A stretch of DNA of 64,000 bases from Chondrilla cf. caribensis (Eukaryota > Porifera > Demospongiae > Chondrillida > Chondrillidae): NCBI GenBank assembly GCA_964020155.1, contig OZ026556.1, forward strand, positions 3,051,001-3,115,000, written 5' to 3'. This document shows, one piece after another, positions 1-14,090 of this stretch (positions are counted from its first letter, which is position 1; each line of letters opens with the position of its first letter). The notes beneath the pieces were generated by a model. It ran no database searches and was not told the DNA's origin. It saw nothing but the letters and a program-made list of their open reading frames with translations. Made by a program: the position numbers and the translations under genes.

Positions 1-500
1 GAGTTCAAGTTCAAGTTCAAGTTCAAATTATTTTAACAGGAGATCTCCACAGCACAATAGGCTGGTATAAAGGAGAATCCTGCAAATACATACCCTGATA
101 CGTAAATAAAATTAATGAATAAGTAATAAAGGTAAGAGAACAAGCAATACGACAGAAAAAAACAGAACAAAACAATAAGGAGGAACAAAACAAAAAGAAA
201 ACAACAAAGAACGACAATAGTGAAAGAATAATTTAAAACAAGCAATTAATTTTCAAAAAAATAAATACGTAAATGAATAAATAATCAACTTAATCAATCG
301 AGTTTACTGATGTAATATAGAAACTACAGCCGACTTGAACGCTTGGCCTTTGAGTCTTTTGACTTCAAGTGGAAGCCTGTTCCATACTTTGGAGCCTGCA
401 AAGGAGAATGTTCTGCGTCCATACTCTGTATTAACTTGACGTACAAACAAGTTTTTGGACCCCTGGTGATGGCAGTGTCTTGACTCCTAATGTCCTCAAG
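1..500 (-). mobile_element. 3' end of a non-LTR retrotransposon (LINE), truncated
   Basis: On the minus strand, 483 down to the stop at 304-306 reads as a short protein tail. It contains GRRTFSFAGSKVWNRLPLEV followed by an AFKSAVVSIL-like end, the closing signature of many LINE reverse-transcriptase polyproteins (F-x-x-x-G-x-K-x-W-N-x-L-P-x-E, then F-K-S). Downstream on the same strand comes AT-rich 3' sequence and, at 1-25, a hexamer repeat (TTGAAC on the minus strand), as expected of a LINE 3' microsatellite tail. No reverse-transcriptase core is present, so this is a 5'-truncated dead copy. The two overlapping minus-strand open frames at 23-245 are low-complexity and probably not coding. 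Confidence 0.6.
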
Positions 501-1776
501 TCCTGAGTGTGTATGGAGTGTGGATATTTTTCTTATTTGAATTTCTTACAGTGTGTGAGATTCTGGATCACATGTATAGATATCATCAATGGTTGTTACG
601 ATTATGATCTCAAACCATACCTTATCTCATCTGTTAGTATTTTCAGATACATTTATATATTTACAATATGATGCATACATATGTCTTATTATAATAGATT
701 CCATGATCATAAATAACATACTAGCAGCTGTAAGAATGCCTGCTTATAGGTGAATGTTGAAGGAATGTAGTCTGTGTATACTTCATCTGTCCACCCATAT
801 CAACTTCGTATGCAGAGTTATTTCAATTGTTTATATTGCTTCTCTTGGTTGACATGGGCACAAGAATGGTAATGGGCCTATTTTATGAGGAATTTTTGAC
901 CCTACCATATTATCCACCAGAAGATAAGAGCTGCCTAAAATCATAGAAACACAAAAACAATGAAGACAAAATTATGCAGGTTGAGATGGGGACTTTCACC
1001 CCTTTGATTTTCTCCCTATTGGGGGGGGGGGATGAGTAAATATATATGGCAGTGGCATATAGTAGGGATTAGCTTGTTTGTTGCCTGAGAAAAGAGATGA
1101 TCTTTACAGTAGATAAGTTAATATCATGGATTAGACGCCAACCACACATTGCATCGACATAATATGCTACTGTATTTAATATTCACACACGTCATTAAAT
1201 GAAGTGTTGTCTTAAATGTAAGAATGCAAATTCCATGCATAATAATAATAATTATTATAATACGCAGGGATTATGGATTAAGTTTTAAATTTTTTAAAGG
1301 CTAAACAGATCAACAGCACTTTTTTATGTGGCAGCTCTTCCATCAATCTAGTTTGAAGCTACTATAGTCTTATAAAACGTAGCTTGACATACTGTGCCAT
1401 ACAATACGTCAAGCTATATTACATATGTACTTTTATACCATATTCGGATTCTGGAGTTTGAGTATGAAACATTGTTGATTGTAGCTGTTCACGAGGTACA
1501 TATAAATGGAATAACACCATGACATTCAATGCTGTTTCAATAGGGTTTCATCCTGAAAGAAACTTGTATTTTGGATCCAACATATTGCTACGTATGCATA
1601 TTGAAAAAGTTTTGTATATCTGGAACTGGCACTGCTGGAAGCCTTGTCATGCAAGATTTTTTTTGATATTAGGGGCTATCTTATAATCATTAATTTTATA
1701 GTTATGTATTATTATTATTATAAGTTGGGTATTACATGATGTATGTATCTATTGTAATGTGTAATTTCTGTATAAA

Positions 1777-1945
1777 CAGTGAATTCTTGGTAATCCGCCA
1801 CCACTTTATTTGTCAAACATTTCTATCTGCAACAATTTCCAATACCAATAATGTACAAGTACAAATGAATATCCAGTAATTCATCAATCACATTAATCCA
1901 CCATTTTTGGAAAACAAATTGCATCTCATTAACAGGAATTCACTA
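1777..1945. mobile_element. Pogo/Tc1-like MITE relic
   Basis: The ends match the better-preserved element at 47983-48261: the left end starts CAGTGAATTCTTGGTAATCC and the right end finishes with GGAATTCACTA, an imperfect terminal inverted repeat. Internal words such as AATCCACCA and GGAAAACAAA are shared too. No coding capacity is visible. The corresponding place in the duplicate segment (about 23570-23615) keeps only part of it. Confidence 0.45.
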
Positions 1946-2389
1946 TACTTCATTTATTATTATTAAAATTATTGCTATTATCACTCACAGTTAAAATGTG
2001 ATTACATGTACAATATTTTATATTATCATTTTTAAGTATAATAATTTTTTAAAGGAAATTGCCATGTGCAGCCTTTGAGTATAACCATTTATCTATAATG
2101 ATTATCAACAGTGGCCTGGCTGGCCATGGTGGACTGACTGTACTTGCAAACTACTGCAGCTACTTCATGTGTTCAAAGTAGATTCATGCTAATAGTTTAT
2201 GGTAAGACATCAAATTTGTGTTTATTTGTTGTACTTGGAAATTTGTTAGCCCACCACCAACAATATCATCACATTTGGTATCTCAACATTCCGTATGGAT
2301 AAATACCTCAGTAGATTCAACTTGTAGGATGGAATTACTTTTGTACAGAAGTGATTACACATTTATTATTGTCCTTTTATTCTGGACAG

Positions 2390-3278
2390 CAGCTGATTCC
2401 CCAAAATCTCCAAAATACCTGGTCCTTAGGGGTAGGACACATGAAGCATTCAAAATCATAATTCGTATTGCTAAGTTCAACTGTAGACAGATCATCCAGG
2501 AACAGCTTGTTAACAAAAGGCAAGACTAGAAAGTGGTTCCCAGTTTTGTTAAGGTCAACTTTGTAAAGCATCAGTTGGACCCTAGTGAAGAATCAGAACA
2601 ACTTGCTACTACCAGGAGGAAAGAATGTCCCTCACGGCAATGAGATAAACATTAACATACATATGTACATTCGAATTCATTTCGTAGTTGTCCTATATTC
2701 AATATGAAGTTTCAACATTATTGCATGCTTTCTTCAAATGCTACCTCTGTTTCAAAATGGAATATGGAAAACTGCATTTCTTTTGGTAGTGTTTCATTAT
2801 ACAGATTGCTATCACTGTGGTTAGTGAAGTATTGGTCATTTATATAATATACACTTTGTGTTATGTATGCATACTGTGTCCATAATCTATTATATCTGTA
2901 CAGTACATTATATAATAATTATGTGTTGTTGTCATAATATATATTGTAAGGGCACTCTATGTGTATGAAAAAGTGGCAGATCTATACCATACATACATTA
3001 TGGTAGTAGTCATTTGCAAAATATAATATACCTGTGTTTATTATTATTGTCTATCATTGTATACAAGATATAGTGAAACTCCTCTCAATCTCAATGTCTG
3101 TCAAGAATTGGAGCTAGCTAGAGGATTATACTGGAGTTATGTGGACACTGGCTTCAGAGATCCCTGGACTCCTTACTGTGACCACCCTCCTTCTGTGCCT
3201 TGGGAGAAAAGTGGTGATGGCTATCGAAATGTTTCTCTGTGCAGTATTTGTTGAACCGCTCTACATCTGCCTGTCAAG
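2390..3278 (+). pseudogene. SVOP-like MFS transporter fragment, copy 1 (frameshifted)
   Basis: Two recognisable exon pieces and one eroded piece. The first (2390-2490, after TCTGGACAG) encodes SPKSPKYLVLRGRTHEAFKI, the 'P-x-S-x-R-Y-x-V/L-x-x-G' cytoplasmic-loop signature of SVOP, SV2 and SLC22 transporters. About 2755-2830 keeps remnants of the TM7 exon that is clearer in copy 2. The last piece (about 3085-3278) encodes the DY-x-x-x-x-W-T-x-x-S/A-E-x-P-G-L region and a LGRK-type loop, but an extra GCTA at about 3115-3120 breaks the frame relative to copy 2. The first exon has lost its GT donor. Upstream and downstream transporter exons are absent. This is a duplicated relic, not a working gene. 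Confidence 0.6.
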
Positions 3279-3433
3279 GTGCAGTACAGTGACCGCTGCA
3301 AAGCCAATGTCATAATGTGTATTAAAATGGTATTCTCTGACCCCTCAATTATTTCCTCCTTCCTTAGCAGTGACCATAATTGATATACACATATTGAATA
3401 CTAGTAGTATGTGCTCCCTTTTATCCCATTACA

Positions 3434-4013
<580 letters not shown>

Positions 4014-4049
4014 CGAAAATGTGTTTTTGCCACCTCACCTATGCACCAT

Positions 4050-4149
4050 TAACTTGTGTGTGTGTTTACATTATGTACATATGTGTATGTGTGTTTATGT
4101 ACATGTGTATATGTTTACATGTGTGTGTGTGTGCCTGCGTGTGTACGTG

Positions 4150-4209
<60 letters not shown>

Positions 4210-4239
4210 GTGTGTGTGTGTTGTGTGTGTGTGTGTGTG

Positions 4240-4335
<96 letters not shown>
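4050..4335 (+). repeat. (GT)n microsatellite, compound
   Basis: A second GT tract with TTGTG interruptions at about 4207-4241. Between it and receptor gene 1 (4336-4774) I see no gene. The sequence just before 4775 is the 5' flank of gene 1. Confidence 0.95.
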
Positions 4336-4338
<3 letters not shown>

Positions 4339-4774
4339 ACAAGACTACAAGTGATCCGTAGTCATCATTTTATAACCACAGTTTTATACTTGAACCAATT
4401 TATATGTTATTTTTTCTTTGTAAAAAAAGGGAGGTGGCTAGTCTGAATACCCCCACCTCCTGTCTCCTGCAGGTGCAGACCTGGCTTAAATGTTATAGAT
4501 TTGTATCTGATCCAAGCAAATTGGGAAATGAATGAGGCTATTGACACTAAATTCACTATTAATTTGCAGTTTTTATTAAAAAGTCTAAGTACTGTATGCT
4601 ATAATATGTAATTGGGCAAGGTATGTATTCATGGAGCTTGGTAAGCGCCGAATAGTGTGTCCGTAATGCCAAATAAGGTATCGTCGTGTTGCAGTTGATA
4701 ACTGATCCACTGCAACTATCGCATCAGTGGTATCGATGGGATATCAGAGACGGGTGAACAGCGCTAGCGGAACA

Positions 4775-7023
4775 ATGAGATCGTCTCCCGGCAGATATGC
4801 TCGTACCTTTCTACAGCTGAGTACAGTCTTTTTCTGGAGTTTAATTCACGTTAAAGTTCACCCTATGGAGGGTGTGAAGCCGTTATATTTCCAGTTGCTC
4901 GTGTCGCAAGGCAGAGAATCTGATCTTTCCGCCTATATTCCTGCTGTTGATTTAGCTTTGAGTCTGATCAACGACAACTCGAGTATTCTACCTGAATACG
5001 AGTTGAAGTACACCGACATCATTGACCCACAAGTAAGAAATGCTACTGTAACAATGTATTATTCTTAATTATTCTCGACTTATCGAGTCTGCCTTTTGGC
5101 TTTCCAGAAAGTAGTGAATAATCTATTTTCGGATAGCTCGATCTCGTCAAACACAAAATTTATGCTATCGGCTAGGAAGGGACGTTGTTTTCTTTCAGTC
5201 CTTGCTGATGTTGGAGAGATTGGATTGTATAGTTATTGTACGTCCTTACCATACACGTTAAATACCCGAATTGTATAATAGTCAGACAGTTGAATCTATT
5301 ACCGGACACCTATTAGCATATTACGAAGAAACATGAGGACGTTATAACCCTTCCAAACTGTCGTAATTTGAAAGTACGGATTTAGAAATCGAAAGACTGA
5401 ATAATAACCCGGGATCTTTCACTAGTCCACGTACAGTACGCGACGTATTATAATAGATTCTATGCTGGACGTAGTGATTCACGAATCGAAAGAAGAACTC
5501 CGGTTTAGCAACGTTAACTACAGTAACCTTGTCTTTCGACTTTGAACCCGAACATATTTAAAGGACACATGGATAGGTAGGCATGTATATGCAGGTTTTG
5601 GATACCACTCCTTTGTTACACACGATTGAGATTTTTACTTTTCCCCTATGCTTGTTTAAGAGGCGGGTAGAGTAAACCATCAATTATCGGACACCTAAAA
5701 TTGGCTGTTTCACAAAAACTGTGAAGACCGTCGACTCCCATTAAACTTTGTTTTATTCACCATTACATGTATATAGTTGCTCTCCACTCAGTAATATCCA
5801 CATAGCTTATCGCATCGTTCTGCTCGAGACAATCAAAAAAGCGTCCAAAAATAACTGATATTCAGACAGAGGGATTAGCTTGTGGACAGACTTCACTACA
5901 GAGTGGAGAAGCTACGAGGTGCCACAAGAACATCAGGGGTTAAACTCTACATGTCTACTTCAAAATGTGAAAGTTAGAGGTGGATATGTATCACTTTCAG
6001 TAAATCTGCACATGCTATCTACCCCTCTGTAAAAGATCAAATGTCAGAAGAATTTAATATACTATTTTGGGAATTTATATAGGCTGAAATTTGGTTGAAT
6101 TGTACATTGACCATGCAGTTCAATCTCTTGTAGAGTAACTGGTCAATTTCTAAACACTCCTATCCCAAGAAATACTGAGGCTATGGACTCGTAACGAGTA
6201 CCATTTTGAAGCTCCCTTTCTTTCTCTTCACGTCGTCTTTAAAATTTGCTTGAAATCATCATCCATTTCTGTCGCTCTGTAGCATGCAGTTTTGTTTGTT
6301 CCATATTTATGTTATAATTTTTGCATCTACCAAAATTTTGCAATGGATCCAGGGGTTGATTATCTAAGCAGCAATACCCTGAAATAACACTTTTAGAACA
6401 CAATATGACGTTATATTACTTGCAATAACTATGATTATTAGGTAAATTTTTCATTCAACATTGCCATTGCCATTGCACATATGAGAGGCAAGTGGCTACT
6501 TTACCAATCAGAATCATTTTCTTTTGGCTGGCAGCATGTATGATGGCATGATTGTTGTTTTACAGTGTGCAGATATACCTGGTGTTCATGGCTTCATTGA
6601 TCATGTCACCAAACGGAATGAGACAGAAGTTATCGTCATTGGAGCTGATTGTTCAGTTTCAACACAGCCAATTGCCAGCTTAACTCCAGTGTTCAACTTG
6701 ATTCAGGTAAATTATTTCAGAATGACATAATTTTATGATAATCATGTTATTGTGTGGCATGACTATGATGAGTATATACGAGGGCCTGAAATTTACTCTC
6801 TATATATAGCTTGTACTATTAGTACGTTTGAATACACTAGAAATGTAGTTATTATACAACTTATATGTATCCCTATTTAATAATGTATTTCACTTCAAAA
6901 GCCATTGGTAAGGGACTTCACAGGAACGTCCATAACATTAAATTTCAGTTGAGCAATTTCAAGGAATCATTGACATTACTGGACTCTAAAATAATAAAAG
7001 AGTGATATGATGTCTTTAAAATG

Positions 7024-7119
<96 letters not shown>

Positions 7120-10100
7120 CACACACACACACACACACACACAACACACACACATACAACACACACATACACACACATATTATTATAATATTATGTTATC
7201 AATAATTTATTATATTACTATGTATAGATTTCAGGAGTATCAACCTCACCTCGGTTGTCAGATGTCAACATTTATCCTACCTTTATAAGAGTTGTGGCAC
7301 CAGACAACAGCATTGGGATTGGAATTGCGGAACTTATGAATGTCCTCAATTGGAAGTATGTGTCAATAATCACTCAAGAAGAAGACATATTCACACTGGT
7401 AAGCTTCACCATTGCACATATGAGAATTTTAACTTACAGTATGATAATGAATTTTAGTACAGCTGTTCTTAATATATCCCTCCCCATTGCGATTCACAGA
7501 CTAGAGATGTTCTGATTGATAAACTTGATGAGAGCAATGTTGCTGAGTCAGTTGGTTTTCCTACCGGAGAAAGTCCCCAAAATGCTCTGAAAAGAGTACA
7601 GGTATAAACACTGACATGATACAGTATTAATTATTTCAGTATATACAATATGACATTGTATATCTCCATCAAAGTTGTACGTAGTTAAAATATTAATATA
7701 TTATAATAATATGATTGTCTCTTCTGAACCTTTGCAGGCCTCCCATGGGCGGGTGATATTTCTGAATTGCTATACACCATATGCCTTGGAAATCATGTGT
7801 CAGGTAACTACTTAAGTTACAATCCATGAAATACATATGAAAAGGGCATACTTTATTATTCTCAGACTTACATACTGTCTATGTATTAAGTATTAGCCAA
7901 ATCCATCATTCTGTATTACCTGTACTTATGTAATTATTAATTTTAGCTGTGATGGAGTAGTAGTGTACACTTTGTAGGGCATATGGTCAATCACTTCACA
8001 CTTATTATCTGCTATATACTATTATTGAGACTCAGGTTTATGAATTTCAGGATAAAACATTACAGATCCAATTTAAAACTAGAATGTATTATTTGGAATG
8101 GAACATCTTTCATTATCTGAATACATATGGGACTTGTCCACTGGCCTCACTATGCATGACTAGCCAAGGATGCTTTTATCATCTTAGTGCAGCACAAGAT
8201 CCTTATATCATGCCACAATCATGTCATGTCTCATGACATAATTGTATTTATACCATAAGTGATTAAGAAATCGATCAAGTAGCATTCAATGTACATTTGC
8301 ATGGCATTCTCCTATACTCTAATCTTTATCCCCAAACACTTTACCAAAGGCTTGGATCATACGGCCTGAATTGAAATCATAATATAGACTATATATTCTA
8401 ATTAGTACGCTAAATGGATGTAGCACAGCTATCAGGATAAAAGTTTTTGATTAGGAATGCAGGAAACCTATTTATTTTATCTATAAAATATCCACAATAA
8501 TCATAAATATATTCCTTGATTGTTTTTAGTGTTACACTTTATCTTTGTTCTCAAAGCAATCAAAACATCGATCTTATCAATGCTAGCCTCCCAAATATCA
8601 AGAGTTTAGTAGAAACATTTGATGGGCTGTAAAAGCATCAAAATGATCAAAGATACTATTCCAATAACACTTTATATCGGCAAATTATGTATCTCAATTA
8701 GTCCTGATGTTATTCAGAACTAGAATGTTTAATAATTCCCATATTAATATTGATAATTGCTAAATAACTAAGCACATGGAAGGAAAGCGAAAATTGGTGG
8801 CCAATAGAATCTGTAAAGGTGCTAGTGACATGTTCCGCATGCAAAACAATAGACTAAGTCTATGATTGCTTTGCCTCCAAGGCACTTTCTTTAGGTATGA
8901 CCCCACCAGATTATGCCTGGATCAGTTTTGGATGGTACTTCACTGAATTCTGGGAGGATCCATATGCAAATCGCAGCTCATATGATGCCTTCAATCATTG
9001 TACTCCCTTGGAACTTGAACGCATAGTTGATCAAATGATTCTAATAGACCAATATTCGAGACACGATAAAAAAGATTTACCCATCATTATTGGGAATCTG
9101 GTAAGCATAGTATATGTGAGTGAACACTAACAAAAGTATAACACTGATATAATAATATTATAATAAGGGATATATTATGTAAACTTAAATTTAAGTATAT
9201 AATGTGATGTAATTATATACAGACTAAATCTACATATGAACTAAAGTATAGAGAGCAGTGGAATAAAACATTTGCCAACGAATCTCATCGGGATCATTTC
9301 CAAGATAGCAAGTTCTCTTATGATGCAGTGTGGCTAGCAGCACTAGCTCTTCATAAGACTAATGAAGAACTGAAGGCATTGGAGCAACATGTCAGTTTGG
9401 ACAATTTTACCCTAGATAATACAGACATGCTGTCAGCAAGCATTTCATCTAGAATCTACAACAATGCACTGAATACCAGCTTTAATGGAGCCACTGTAAG
9501 TTTTTTGTAATTCTCTGTGGATGTTGTAATAACTTGTTAACATAAAATAATTCCAATACTTCTGAATTTAGGGCTCTATAAATCTTCTTTCTAATGGTGA
9601 TCGTGAACCTGAACTTCGGTTCTATCAGTATAGACTGCAAGGAAATAGTGAGTGATTATATCGGTCTTGCATTCTGCATCAATACGTAGTGTAACATGAA
9701 ACATGACATGCAGAATGTAAAAAATTGTGGCAATTTAAACCAATTTCTTGCAGTATACTGCACATTGCTGTTTTAGACTGCAGGCTGGAATGATAATTAT
9801 AGTTGTCATTTCTATGTAAATCATACTATATTTTATATTGCAGATAATAATTTTCATGATCTTAACAATAATACTTAAATGTTAGTTAGGAGAAATTGTT
9901 TCCCATGATATAACATTACATTGTTAATATAGAAAACTGATATTAATGTAAGATCTTAAACTTTTTATGGTACAAAGCTCTGAAGAGAATATATGTTGGA
10001 TTCATGGATGACAGACTGCAGTTAACAGTGGACCCACTATACAAAGGTACTGTATTTTCCATCTGTGGTGTACAGTTACTGTGAAAATTTTGATGTATGT

Positions 10101-13100
10101 AGGTTGAAGCTCACTTATTCTAGTATTGTATAGACCTTGCAATAAATTTTTGTCAATCCACCACTGCTTCATCCACTTTTATCTGTCATCATTCTAAGTG
10201 CTCTGATTCATTTGTACGCATAATAATGATTTCTGGGTAATCTGACAAATTCATTATAAATTACAGCAAATAGATGAAAATTTACTGTATCAAATTTTGA
10301 GAGCTACATGCAATAGTGAGCAAAACATTATCTGTAATACACATTATCCTGTGGATATATATATCCAAGTGTACATCCATACTTGTCTATTGGTTTCGAC
10401 ACCCCAGTATCCAGTTGTAATGATTTTTTGTCCATGCATGCTTAGCTTTCTATGTTATGGAAAATTATATAATTATAATAAATTATATAATTATAAAAAT
10501 AATTATTTCACCCAATTACGTCAGTTTATTTCCATCTGCGCCCTTACTCTGTAATCCTAGGTGGAGCTCCAAAAAGTCACACTCATGAGAACATCCACAC
10601 AGCACTCTTTGCTATCTACACTTTCTTGTCTGTTGTTGGTGTTGCATTTGCAATTGTGTGTCTTATCTTCAATGTGATCTTCAGAAAGAAGATGTGAGTT
10701 AATCGTCGATAATTTACTCCATGTCTTCTATAACTTTAATAATTGAACCTCCCAGTTGAGATCACGTATGCGAGAAGTGAAATGTGGAATATTTCAAGCG
10801 TAATATAGAATGAATGATAAGATGTTATGACTAGCAGCTCTCATTAGCAAGTCTCATTAGTTGCAAAATATTTTGTGATTGACAGAGACCTGTGTGGTTA
10901 AAACATTATACAAATCTATTGTTATACGTGCTATGCTCAAAGTGTACATTTGGCTCTTTTATTGTAACTATGAGCCTATGTGATAATATCACATATGTAG
11001 CCAATGAAGTGTAAATATAATCTGATATAATGAGTACTGGATTGATAGTGGTCCAATATATCCCAGAGGTTGTCTCCCAGTGTATTGGTTATACTGTACA
11101 TACATGTGTTAGTCTGTCTGTATGTCTGTCTGTCAATATATCAGTGGTAACGGCATAAATACCTCAGGGTGAGCTCCATTACTGTCAGTAGGCCCACATG
11201 TTAGTGCTTTCAGAATATCTTCATCATCACATTACGTGATGAAACCTGTGATGCTATAAAATTAAATCAACAGGACCATGCATAATGTATTTTACGGTCC
11301 CACACTTGCAGGATTGTGAAGCTCTCCAGTCCATATCTCAATATAGTGTTCATCATTGGTATCAGTATGATTTACCTCCTGGTTGTAATCCTTGGAGTAG
11401 ATGACAATTTGGTAAGTGTCAGTGTGATGAGTGGGTTCTGTCAGGCAACGGTGTGGATTGGAGTGATAGCCTTCACTTTGGTCTATGGAGTGGTGCTAGC
11501 AAAGACATTCAAGGTGTTCTACATCTTTAAGAATCTACAAGTTGCCAAACCTAACCAGAAGAAGGTGATATACATACACAAAAGAGATTTAAATACTTTT
11601 ACATTGTTAAATAGTGTACTATAAAGTTGAAACTATGCACTTAATAAGCATAATTTGTCTCAGGCTGTTTCAAGTTTAATAATACTGTACACATTTTGCA
11701 ATCAATATGGTATTGTGACGTGAAGTATGCCATATAGTATTATGTTAAGGTGAAATGATTGTTCACATTTCCTTTATAATATCAATGCTACAGGCAATTC
11801 AAGACTGGCACATGTTTCTTTTGCTGGGACTATTGCTAGCTATTGATGCAATCTTCCTGATTATTGTAACAGCTGTACCTCAAGCCATCCTGAGAGCACA
11901 ACTTGAAGAAACAGTATTAACAGTAAGTTATGCTAGAAAAACACATTATTTGATATATAAATATCTTTCCTAATGTGCAACACCATCTGATCCAACCCAT
12001 ACAAATCTGATGAGTTCATCTCATTCCTGTGCAAAGTGACATATTTGTTCGTGCTCATGAAAACACATGTTCACCAATTGAAAAACAACTAGGAATGTCA
12101 CCCAAAGTTTGTAAGCATATATAAACCATTATCTATACAGACTGGGGAACTACCAACTGAAGTGTACCAGTGTACTTCAGAAAGTGTCCAAATTTGGGCT
12201 CCAATTCTCTTGGTCTACAAAATTATCGAGATTGTGTTCAGTCTCATCTTTGCCTTTGAGACCAGAAAGATCAAAGTGAAGGAGCTCAATGACTCCAGAA
12301 TGGTCATCTTCTCAGTCTACACCATTGTGGTAGCTGGTATTGCAGTGACTCCTGTCATTGTGCTATTGGGTGAAATGGTGACTGTGAAGTATGCCATTAT
12401 AGGGATTATCTGTCTTATCTCATCAACTGTGCTATTGGGAATGAACTTCATTCCAAAGGTGAGATTGTCAAGTACACCACCCATAGTGCACGGGTTGTGA
12501 TTCAGTTAATGCTCTTGCATGTGCATAACAATATAATATAGTTGCGTGTAGGATTATAAATAACCTCCTCAATAGCAGTTGAGTGCATGTTAACATGTCA
12601 TGTATCAATATACCCCTACAATTTTGCATTATTGTCAATTATTATTGAGCAATAAAAATTAATAAACGATTGGATAGTAATAAAGAGAAATGAGTATTTT
12701 GATAAGTTTGATATCCCACAACAACTCAGAAAGTATTAATATTGAGTTCATTATGTACAGCTTAATGGTACGTAGAGGAGTCAGCAATTAGAATATTGTA
12801 TGCAAATCATAAATCATGAATGAATTAGTTTATGAAGATTGACAAAATATATTGATGATGTAATCTACATTAATTCATTCAGATGCACTATTTGCACAAG
12901 AACCCCAGTGGTGATATAAAATTGAATTTTGATACCATGACTGACAAAATGATGCGAGACAAGGTATAAAATGAGAAATCACTAGCTGATCCAGTTGTAA
13001 TGCACATAATTCTTCGATTGGTGTAGAAATCCAGCAAGCCTAGAAGTACATCTCAAGCTAAAGGGTACAGCATTGATGTAACCAAATCAGTGCAGGAGAG

Positions 13101-13731
13101 GGAATCTTCTTTCAATGTAAGACTACTTAGCTTACATTTTTGGTTTTTTTATTAATGCCGAACTGAGTCCTCTTCACACATCCTGAATATTGTTTTCAGA
13201 GTCGAAATATCTGTTTCAGTTGTGCCAAGATCAGCAAGTGGTAACCTTTTCCATAGCTAGCTCAAATGTAAATCCTTCATATTGAAATTCCTTATCCTTT
13301 TGTGTGGTGTTTAATTAGGGATCTAGTGTTACGTAGTGTTCAATTAAGGATCTAGGGTTAAATAGCTTCCTCCAAATGATGAAACAGTATCAAAGCATTG
13401 TTGAATCTCCCTGTTCAATGCATTTTCGTGAAGCAGGGTCTTTCAACAATGATCCAATAGTGTTTCCTACTCAATGAAAACAGCCGATTTCCTCCCGACA
13501 GTGTGTATATTCCTCTATCCGGGTAATGTCAACTGGCACTGCGAATTAAATATTTTGACTCTTGTATTTTCAGACGAATCCTGAGGATAAGGAGAAACCC
13601 AAAGTTTCAGACAAGAACCAAATTGAATGTGGGTTCATTTGATGCAATGTATTTTGTAATGTCATGTTCCTTCTGGTTAATAGATAATCTCTTGTGTAGT
13701 GACCACCATTGAGGGAAGTCAATCCCAATGA
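4775..13731 (+). CDS. GABA-B-like class C GPCR, receptor gene 1 (17 exons)
   Basis: Predicted 821-aa metabotropic GABA-B-type receptor of the plasma membrane, expected to bind an extracellular ligand and activate G proteins. Exons: 4775-5032, 6566-6706, 7228-7398, 7500-7601, 7738-7803, 8882-9100, 9223-9495, 9572-9647, 9978-10046, 10561-10693, 11312-11564, 11794-11922, 12141-12458, 12883-12963, 13027-13116, 13574-13628, 13700-13731. All junctions keep frame. Start: the ATG at 4775 aligns with the ATG of every other copy; an in-frame ATG at 4736 would add 13 residues. Residues 1-30 look like a signal peptide (FLQLSTVFFWSLI core). VFT domain about 35-458, with motifs DCSVST, NWKYVSIITQEEDIF, WISFGWY and KFSYDAVW. 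TM1 about 478-500, TM2-3 in 503-587, TM4 in 588-630, TM5-7 in 631-736. AKTFKV (second intracellular loop) and MNFIPK (end of TM7) match GABA-B2. Exon 2 lacks two residues (Asn-Pro) present in paralogues. The tail has no evident coiled coil. Confidence 0.87.
7023..7177 (+). repeat. (CA)n microsatellite in intron 2 of gene 1
   Basis: CA run with a few AACAC interruptions, ending about 50 bp before exon 3. His-Thr and Cys-Val frames over it are spurious. Confidence 0.95.
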
Positions 13732-14090
13732 AGACAGTGTGATTGAAAATTGGTTGTATTTTTTGCAACGGAACAGTAATTGGTTTCTCCACTATTTAAC
13801 CTGAAATTGTGTGTGTAGGCATGTACTCTATTACCTTTCCCATGATATGTTGCAGTCTAAAATTAATGTAAATGTGTCATTCAGGAGATGCCAAATTATA
13901 TATTCAATGTGCTTTACTTCAGCTGAGTGTAGAGTTTGGCTATTCAGATCTGTCGTTATGATAGTTATTATTATTGAATAGCAAATTACTTATTACTAGA
14001 GGTCTTGACCCTTCTTTATTATTGATTAACCCCCCACCCCAACGTGTCCATAATGGGTATCAGTATCAGAGTCCGGCAAACACAAGGACA

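Larger units (their letters stand above)
505..3370. repeat. Segmental duplication, copy 1 (partner 22260-24905)
   Basis: This stretch aligns along nearly its whole length with 22260-24905. Shared landmarks are the TTTCTTACAGTGTGTGA block (about 541 and 22300), the tract with the G-run (1021 and 22757), the ACAGATCAACAGCA block (about 1305 and 23461), and the SVOP-like transporter exons. The partner lies just 3' of receptor gene 2, so this copy probably lies just 3' of another receptor gene left of the window. Copy 1 has a more complete pogo-like MITE at about 1777-1945 but a 4-bp frameshift in the last transporter exon. Confidence 0.75.

Noticed and set aside
2218..2529. 103-codon open frame as a complete gene
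   Set aside because: Only its second half, after an AG acceptor, shows transporter homology; the first half is intronic and differs in the duplicate copy.
3100..3254. Frame starting at 3057 as a separate small protein
   Set aside because: It is the transporter exon read out of frame after the 4-bp insertion.
4736..4774. Upstream in-frame ATG for receptor gene 1
   Set aside because: Paralogues start at the position of the ATG at 4775, which leaves a normal signal peptide.
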